Below are positions 51,583 through 61,152 of a stretch of DNA of 61,152 nt, one piece after another. The first letter of the stretch is position 1, and each line of letters opens with the position of its first letter. Where the stretch lies: contig NZ_WIND01000021.1 of the NCBI RefSeq assembly GCF_009697225.1, positions 1 through 61,152 on the forward strand, given 5' to 3'. Origin of the DNA: Halovulum marinum (GTDB taxonomy: Bacteria; Pseudomonadota; Alphaproteobacteria; Rhodobacterales; Rhodobacteraceae). Both the position numbers and the translations under genes were made by a program. The notes below the pieces were generated by a model. It searched no databases, was not told the DNA's origin, and worked only from the letters and a program-made list of their open reading frames with translations.

Positions 51583-53022
51583 ATGCCGCAGAGCGACATG
51601 CTGAAATTCGTGACCGTCGGGCGCGCGATGCCCGAGAAGCGGACCGCCGACGACCGGCGCGACGATTTCGGCGAGATCTACCGCGAATACGCCGCCGAAA
51701 AGGCCGCCGAGCAGTCCTCGCGCTGCTCGCAGTGCGGCGTGCCCTACTGCCAGACGCACTGCCCGCTGCACAACAACATCCCCGACTGGCTGCGCCTGAC
51801 CGCCGAGGGCCGGCTGGAAGAGGCCTACGAGATCAGCCAGGCCACCAACACCTTCCCCGAGATCTGCGGCCGCATCTGCCCCCAGGACCGCCTGTGCGAG
51901 GGCAACTGCGTGATCGAGCAGTCCGGCCACGGCACCGTCACCATCGGCGCGGTCGAGAAATACATCACCGACACCGCGTGGGAGAACGGCTGGGTCAAGC
52001 CGGTCGTCCCGGCGCGGGAACGCCCGGAAAGCGTCGGCGTGATCGGCGCCGGACCCGGCGGGCTGGCGGCGGCGGACATGCTGCGCCGCGCCGGCTGCAA
52101 GGTCACCGTCTACGACCGCCACGACCGGGCCGGCGGCCTGCTGACCTACGGCATCCCCGGCTTCAAGCTGGAGAAGGACGTGGTCATGCGCCGCAACGAC
52201 CAGCTGGTCGACGGCGGCGTCGAGCTGCGGCTGAACTGCAACGTCGGCGAGGACATCACTTTCCAGCAGATCCGCGAGACGCACGACGCCGTGCTGATCG
52301 CCACCGGCGTCTACAAGTCCCGCGACCTGGGCGGGCCCGGCGCGGGGCTGTCCGGCATCGTGCGCGCGATCGACTACCTGACCGCGTCGAACCGGATCGG
52401 CTTCGGCGACAGCGTGGCCGAATACGACAGCGGCGAGCTGAACGCCGCCGGCAAGCGCGTCGTGGTGATCGGCGGCGGCGATACCGCGATGGACTGCGTG
52501 CGCACCGCGATCCGCCAGGGCGCGACCAGCGTGAAGTGCCTCTACCGCCGCGACCGGGCAAACATGCCCGGCTCGCAGCGCGAGGTCGAGAACGCCGAGG
52601 AAGAGGGCGTCGAGTTCGTCTGGCTCGCCGCGCCCAAGGGCTTCACCGGCGACGACGGCGTTGCCGGCGTGCGCGTCGCGCGGATGCGGCTGGGCGCGCC
52701 CGACGCCAGCGGCCGCCAGGTCCCCGAGGAGATCGACGGCGCCGACTACACCGAGGACGCCGAGCTGGTGATCAAGGCGCTGGGCTTCGAGCCCGAGGAG
52801 CTGCCCGCGCTGTGGAACGAGCCGGCGCTGGAGGTCACCCGCTGGGGCACGATCCGCGCCGACTTCCGCACAAAGCAGACCTCGATCCCGGGCGTCTACG
52901 CGGTCGGCGACATCGTCCGCGGCGCCTCGCTGGTGGTCTGGGCGATCCGCGACGGGCGCGACGCGGCCGAGCAGATCCTGGACCGGTTCGACGCCGCCTC
53001 GGCGGCCGTCGCGGCGGAATAG
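51583..53022 (+). CDS. gltD: Glutamate synthase (NADPH) small subunit GltD
   Basis: A 479-residue Fe-S flavoprotein. The N-terminal Cys motifs (C-S-Q-C-G-V-P-Y-C-Q-T-H-C-P and C-G-R-I-C-P-Q-D-R-L-C-E-G-N-C) bind two 4Fe-4S clusters. V-I-G-A-G-P-G-G-L-A-A-A-D-M-L binds FAD, and V-I-G-G-G-D-T-A-M-D-C binds NADPH. It passes electrons to GltB. ATG at 51583 has AGGGAGG upstream; a longer frame from 51421 is a less likely N-terminal extension. Confidence 0.95.
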   Translation: MPQSDMLKFVTVGRAMPEKRTADDRRDDFGEIYREYAAEKAAEQSSRCSQCGVPYCQTHCPLHNNIPDWLRLTAEGRLEEAYEISQATNTFPEICGRICPQDRLCEGNCVIEQSGHGTVTIGAVEKYITDTAWENGWVKPVVPARERPESVGVIGAGPGGLAAADMLRRAGCKVTVYDRHDRAGGLLTYGIPGFKLEKDVVMRRNDQLVDGGVELRLNCNVGEDITFQQIRETHDAVLIATGVYKSRDLGGPGAGLSGIVRAIDYLTASNRIGFGDSVAEYDSGELNAAGKRVVVIGGGDTAMDCVRTAIRQGATSVKCLYRRDRANMPGSQREVENAEEEGVEFVWLAAPKGFTGDDGVAGVRVARMRLGAPDASGRQVPEEIDGADYTEDAELVIKALGFEPEELPALWNEPALEVTRWGTIRADFRTKQTSIPGVYAVGDIVRGASLVVWAIRDGRDAAEQILDRFDAASAAVAAE

Positions 53023-53243
53023 CAGCGCGCCGGACACCGGCGCTTCGAAACAGGTGGAATGCGGGATGCAAGCGGCGATGAAGCGGCTGCCGAACACGAC
53101 GGACGGTGCTGGGGACGGCGCAGACATGCGCCGGGCCCGCGCCGGGCGCGTATCGGCGTGCATCCGCCGCCTGCACGTCGGCGGATGCATCTTTTTCCGC
53201 GCGTCGCGCGTTGGGACGGGAACGCAACCCGAACCCGGACGCC

Positions 53244-53885
53244 ATGACCCGACTGACCCGCATATCGCCCGCCGCGCCCCTGGCGCTTCTTGCCACGCTG
53301 CTGCTGTCGGTGCCTGCGCCGGCGTCGGCACAGGCGCAGGATCCCGAAGGCTGCGGCCAGGTCAGCCCGCGGCTGCTGCAGCAGCGGCTCAGCCGCAGCG
53401 CCGGGCAGGGGCAGTGTCTGGCCTCCGAGATCGCCGCGCGCCTGCAACTGTCGGCAGAGCGGGTGTGCTATCAGACCGGTCTTCCCGAGACGCAGCGGGT
53501 CGAGGCGCGGCCGGCGCCGCGCACCCGCACGATCCGCGTGCGCCGCGGCACCGAGGTGCAGGAGGTCAAGCTGGTCTCGAAGCAGCCGCTGGAGGACATC
53601 GTCGACATCCGCGACTCGCTGGACACGGTGTTCCTCGACGTCGACGCGACTCTGTGCATGTCGCCCGACCAGGTGCGCGTGACCTCGGGCAACTGGGAGA
53701 TCCGCGGCTACGACGCCGGCACCTCGTTCTCGGCCAGCGGCTACTTCCCGACCTCGCGCCTGGGCGTGCGCTACCTGCCGCAATCCGACGGGCTGGCGAT
53801 CGATTTCGACTTGCCGGCCGTGCAGCTGGAACAGGATCCCGAACCGCGCCGCATCGCCGGTTCGGTCGCCATGCCGCTTCGCTGA
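53244..53885 (+). CDS. Secreted protein of unknown function between gltD and gltB
   Basis: A 213-residue protein with a clear Sec signal peptide (A-L-L-A-T-L-L-L-S-V-P-A-P-A-S-A-Q-A, cleavage about 31). The mature part is rich in Arg and Glu with four cysteines, possibly two disulfides (E-G-C-G-Q, G-Q-C-L, V-C-Y-Q, T-L-C-M). No domain is recognised. Position between the two glutamate synthase genes is shared by several Rhodobacterales, as I recall; a functional link is not evident. A periplasmic beta-rich protein is the best guess. Confidence 0.7.
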   Translation: MTRLTRISPAAPLALLATLLLSVPAPASAQAQDPEGCGQVSPRLLQQRLSRSAGQGQCLASEIAARLQLSAERVCYQTGLPETQRVEARPAPRTRTIRVRRGTEVQEVKLVSKQPLEDIVDIRDSLDTVFLDVDATLCMSPDQVRVTSGNWEIRGYDAGTSFSASGYFPTSRLGVRYLPQSDGLAIDFDLPAVQLEQDPEPRRIAGSVAMPLR

Positions 53886-53988
53886 ATTCCCGCACCGGCA
53901 ACCGCCGGCGCGCCATCCTGCAATCGACCGCCGTCCGCACCCCGCGTGCGGGCGGCGTCGTCCTGTGCGCTACAGAAAGGCCAGCCCC

Positions 53989-58524
<4,536 letters not shown>

Positions 58525-58530
58525 CCGGGC

Positions 58531-59262
58531 GTGGGCCTGCCCAGACTGCTGTTGTTGCTGCCGCGGCGCCGGCGGACCGGCCGGCGCCGCGGTCTTTTGC
58601 GCCGGGCGCTGCGCTGGGGCGCGCTGGGCGCGGCCGGACTGCTGGCGCTGGCGGTGCTGGCGGTGCTGCTGCTGCGCTTCGTGGCGCCGCCGACCAACCT
58701 TTACCAGATCGCCGAGGCGCGCCGGCTGGGCGGCATCCAGCGGCAATGGGTGCCGCTGTCCGAACTGCCGGCGCAGGTGCCGCTGGCCGCCGCCGCGGCC
58801 GAGGATGCCGGGTTCTGCGGCCACTGGGGGTTCGAGCCGGCCGCGATCCGCGACGCCTGGGCCGGCGGCGCGCGGCGCGGCGGCTCGACGATCTCGCAGC
58901 AGACGGCGAAGAACGTGTTCCTGTGGCAGGGCCGGTCCTGGCTGCGCAAGGGGCTCGAGGCCGGCTTTACCGTGCTGATCGAGGCGCTCTGGCCGAAGCG
59001 GCGGATCATGGAGGTCTACCTCAACGTGGCCGAGTTCGACACCGGCGTGTTCGGCATCGAGGCCGCCGCCCGGCACCATTTCGGCGTGCCGGCGGCGCAG
59101 CTGTCGCCGGCGCAGGCGGCGCGGCTGATGGCGGTGCTGCCCGACCCCAAGGGGCGCTCGGCGGTGCGCCCGTCGGGCTTCACCCGGCAGCGGACGCAGT
59201 CCATCGCGGCGGGGGCGCAGACCCTCGCCGCCGACGGGCGCGGCGCCTGCCTGAGCCGCTGA
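58531..59262 (+). CDS. mtgA: Monofunctional peptidoglycan glycosyltransferase MtgA
   Basis: A 243-residue GT51 enzyme that polymerises lipid II. An Arg-rich N-terminus and one membrane helix (about 26-52) precede the catalytic domain. Catalytic Glu is in A-A-A-E-D-A-G-F-C-G-H-W-G-F. Further motifs are G-G-S-T-I-S-Q-Q-T-A-K-N-V-F-L and R-I-M-E-V-Y-L-N-V-A-E-F. The GTG start lies six bases after the gltB stop. Confidence 0.92.
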   Translation: MGLPRLLLLLPRRRRTGRRRGLLRRALRWGALGAAGLLALAVLAVLLLRFVAPPTNLYQIAEARRLGGIQRQWVPLSELPAQVPLAAAAAEDAGFCGHWGFEPAAIRDAWAGGARRGGSTISQQTAKNVFLWQGRSWLRKGLEAGFTVLIEALWPKRRIMEVYLNVAEFDTGVFGIEAAARHHFGVPAAQLSPAQAARLMAVLPDPKGRSAVRPSGFTRQRTQSIAAGAQTLAADGRGACLSR

Positions 59263-59346
59263 CCCTGGCCGGCGCGACGGGCGGCAATCCGCGCGCGACG
59301 ACCGCAATCCGTTGCAAGTTCCCGCGAGACAGGGCAGAAATCGGCC

Positions 59347-60012
59347 ATGCGCCGCTTGTATCACCAACCGCTTTCGCCGTTCTGCCGCAAGATCCGCCTG
59401 GTTCTTGCCGAGAAGAAGATCGAGGTCGAGCTGGTCGAGGAGAAGACCTGGGACCGGCGCATCGACTTCCTGCGGCTGAACCCGGCCGGCAAGGTGCCGG
59501 TGCTGCGCGTGGACGAGCTGGTGCTGGCCGAAAGCTCGGCGATCTTCGAGTACCTCGAAGAGGTCTATCCCGACCCGCCGCTGCTGCCCCGGACCGCCGC
59601 CGAACGCGCCGAGGCGCGCCGGCTCGAGGGCTGGTTCGACGACAAGTTCCACCACGAGGTGACCGCCAACCTGCTCTACGAGCGGGTCAACAGGCGGCTG
59701 GCCCGGTCCGGCTATCCCGAAAGCGCCCGCATCAAGGAGGGCGCGAAGAACATCAAGTACCACCTCGACTACATCGGCTGGCTGATGGAGGGCCGGCGCT
59801 GGCTGGCGGGCGACCAGATGTCGATCGCCGACTTCGCCGCCGCGGCGCAGCTGTCCTGCCTCGACTACATCGGCGACGTCGACTGGAACCGCTCCGAGCC
59901 GCTGAAGGAATGGTACGCCAAGGTCAAGTCGCGGCCCGCGTTCCGCTCGCTGCTGGCCGACCTGCTGCCGGGCTTCACGCCGCCGGAACACTACGCCGAC
60001 CTGGACTTCTAG
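59347..60012 (+). CDS. fzlA: GST-like cell division protein FzlA
   Basis: A 221-residue glutathione-S-transferase fold protein. Thioredoxin-like N-domain ([15 protein letters not shown]) and all-alpha C-domain. The C-terminal Y-A-D-L-D-F is the conserved tail of alphaproteobacterial FzlA, which binds FtsZ and promotes constriction. Enzyme activity is not expected to be its role. It lies four bases before queG. Confidence 0.85.
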   Translation: MRRLYHQPLSPFCRKIRLVLAEKKIEVELVEEKTWDRRIDFLRLNPAGKVPVLRVDELVLAESSAIFEYLEEVYPDPPLLPRTAAERAEARRLEGWFDDKFHHEVTANLLYERVNRRLARSGYPESARIKEGAKNIKYHLDYIGWLMEGRRWLAGDQMSIADFAAAAQLSCLDYIGDVDWNRSEPLKEWYAKVKSRPAFRSLLADLLPGFTPPEHYADLDF

Positions 60013-60016
60013 CGCC

Positions 60017-61051
60017 ATGGATGCCGCCGCCCTCCGCGCCGCGCTCGAGACCCGCGCCCGCGACGAGGGCTTCGCCGCGCTCGGCATCTGCCGGCCGGAC
60101 GCGATCCCGAACGCGCCGGCGCGGCTGCAGCGCTTCCTGCGCCGCGGCCGCCACGGCCAGATGGCCTGGATGGAGGCGCGGTCCGACCAGCGCGCCGACC
60201 CGCGCACGCTCTGGCCCGAGGTGCGCGCGATCATCATGCTGGCCGAGGCCTACACGCCGCCGGACGACGCGCTGGCGGGGCTGGCGCACCGCGACCGCGG
60301 CAACATCTCGGTCTATGCCCGCGGCCGCGACTACCACGACGTGGTGAAGAAGCGCCTCAAGCGCCTCGGCCGCTGGCTGGCCGAGGACAGCGGCGCACAA
60401 CTCAAGGTGTTCGTCGACACCGCGCCGGTGATGGAAAAGCCGCTGGCGGCGGCGGCGGGCCTCGGCTGGCAGGGCAAGCACACCAACCTGCTGGGCCGCG
60501 CGCTGGGCAACTGGATCTTCCTCGGCGCGATCTACACCACCGCCGAGCTGCCGGTGGACCCGCCGGCGGCGGAGCGCTGCGGCTCCTGCCGCCGCTGCCT
60601 CGACGTCTGCCCGACCGACGCCTTCCCGGCGCCGTTCCAGCTCGACGCGCGGCGCTGCATCTCGTACCTGACGATCGAGCACCGCGGCCCGGTCCCCGAG
60701 GACCTGCGCGCCGCCCTTGGCAACCGCATCTACGGCTGCGACGACTGCCTGGCGGTGTGCCCGTGGAACAAGTTCGCGGTGCAGGCGCAGGCGCAGGACT
60801 ACTGGGCGCGCGCGGAACTGCAGGCGCCGCGGCTGGCCGACCTCGCCGCGCTCGACGACGCCGGCTTCCTGCAGGTGTTCCGCGGCTCGCCGATCAAGCG
60901 CATCGGCCGCGACCGCATGGTGCGCAACGTGCTCTATGCGATCGGCAACTCGGGCGATCCGGCCCTCGCCCCCGCGGCCCGCGCCAACCTCGACGATCCG
61001 GACCCGGCGGTGGCCGACGCCGCGCGCTGGGCGCTCGACCGGCTGGGCTGA
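60017..61051 (+). CDS. queG: Epoxyqueuosine reductase QueG
   Basis: A 344-residue iron-sulfur, cobalamin-dependent enzyme of the last step of queuosine synthesis in tRNA. Cluster motifs: [12 protein letters not shown] and [13 protein letters not shown], with C-I-S-Y-L-T-I-E-H between them. HEAT-like repeats follow ([12 protein letters not shown]). Complete; it ends 25 bases before the right IS copy. Confidence 0.96.
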   Translation: MDAAALRAALETRARDEGFAALGICRPDAIPNAPARLQRFLRRGRHGQMAWMEARSDQRADPRTLWPEVRAIIMLAEAYTPPDDALAGLAHRDRGNISVYARGRDYHDVVKKRLKRLGRWLAEDSGAQLKVFVDTAPVMEKPLAAAAGLGWQGKHTNLLGRALGNWIFLGAIYTTAELPVDPPAAERCGSCRRCLDVCPTDAFPAPFQLDARRCISYLTIEHRGPVPEDLRAALGNRIYGCDDCLAVCPWNKFAVQAQAQDYWARAELQAPRLADLAALDDAGFLQVFRGSPIKRIGRDRMVRNVLYAIGNSGDPALAPAARANLDDPDPAVADAARWALDRLG

Positions 61052-61076
61052 GGCGCCCGCCATCCGCTTTCCGCAA

Positions 61077-61152
61077 GGGTCTATTCCAGCTGAGTAGGTC
61101 TGAGAGCATGTTAAGGTGCTCTTATGGCTCAGAAAAACCGCTATCTGTTTCG
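61077..61152 (+). mobile_element. End of an insertion sequence, right copy (cut by window edge)
   Basis: GGGTCTATTCCAGCTG opens a segment identical, in reverse complement, to 1-72, then enters an ORF at 61124. It is oriented outward, opposite to the left copy. The adjacent bases here (TTCCGCAA) resemble those beside the left copy (TCCGCGGA), perhaps showing target preference. The insertion lies between queG and whatever follows, with no gene cut inside the window. Confidence 0.65.
61124..61152 (+). CDS. Putative transposase, first 9 codons only
   Basis: M-A-Q-K-N-R-Y-L-F, open at the window edge and identical to the start at the left edge. Assigned as transposase only by position in a duplicated, IS-like end. 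Confidence 0.35.

Overview
The window is a GC-rich (about 70%) stretch of an alphaproteobacterial genome, most likely Rhodobacterales/Rhodobacteraceae. The gene families and their order suggest this: urtABCDE; kdsD-lptC-lptA-lptB-hpf-ptsN with no rpoN between lptB and hpf; an NDUFA9-like gene, uppP, gltD, a small secreted protein, gltB, mtgA, fzlA and queG; and Core-2-type glycosyltransferases with a long C-terminal region. No search could be run, so family names rest on motifs and remembered family features.

Both ends carry the same 72-73 bp sequence in inverted orientation, each with the first codons of an outward-reading ORF (M-A-Q-K-N-R-Y-L). These look like the ends of two copies of one insertion sequence (IS), at which the contig was probably broken. 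The left copy cuts off the tail of a replication-initiator-like gene.

Layout. 73-4292: one end of an integrative element. It has a tyrosine integrase, an AlpA-like excisionase, a frameshifted unknown gene, a small protein and a Rep_trans-type initiator. The element ends at a 3' half of a tRNA-Lys gene (att site). 4.5-8.2 kb: three glycosyltransferase genes, one of them (5333-7207) visibly lower in GC. 8.3-11.9 kb: a VOC protein and a large glycosyltransferase-TPR protein. 11.9-18 kb: urea ABC importer urtABCDE. 18.2-28.1 kb: a surface-polysaccharide region with an orphan KpsM-like ABC-2 permease, cysQ, a Kdo cytidylyltransferase-like gene, galU, galE and four glycosyltransferases, the last a Core-2/I-branching type. 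28.2-33 kb: ptsN, hpf, the Lpt operon, kdsD and an RNase D-like exonuclease. 33.4-35 kb: cytochrome b561 with a sulfite-oxidase-type molybdoenzyme. 35-44.9 kb: a GMC oxidoreductase divergent from a catabolic operon (aldehyde dehydrogenase, CUT2 sugar importer, Zn-alcohol dehydrogenase, SDR), with two GntR/FadR-like operator sites between them. 45-46.3 kb: a CYP152-type P450 peroxygenase. 46.4-48.7 kb: a hibernation-factor/cold-shock fusion behind an EcfG-like promoter, a Crp/Fnr regulator, and a receiver protein lacking the phospho-acceptor Asp. 48.9 kb: tRNA-Leu(CAG). 49.4-61 kb: core housekeeping genes.

How the parts fit. KdsD and the KdsB-like enzyme make and activate Kdo; CysQ is adjacent; GalU and GalE make UDP-sugars; the glycosyltransferases would use these for a surface glycan whose ABC exporter is represented here only by the permease. 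UrtABCDE brings in urea nitrogen, and GltBD assimilates ammonium. The 35-45 kb block imports a sugar or polyol and oxidises it in several NAD(P)- and flavin-linked steps.

The observations most worth checking are the mirrored IS ends with the att half-site, the regulator-less operator pair, the CYP152 gene, the stress-type promoter on the hibernation/cold-shock fusion, and the degenerate receiver.
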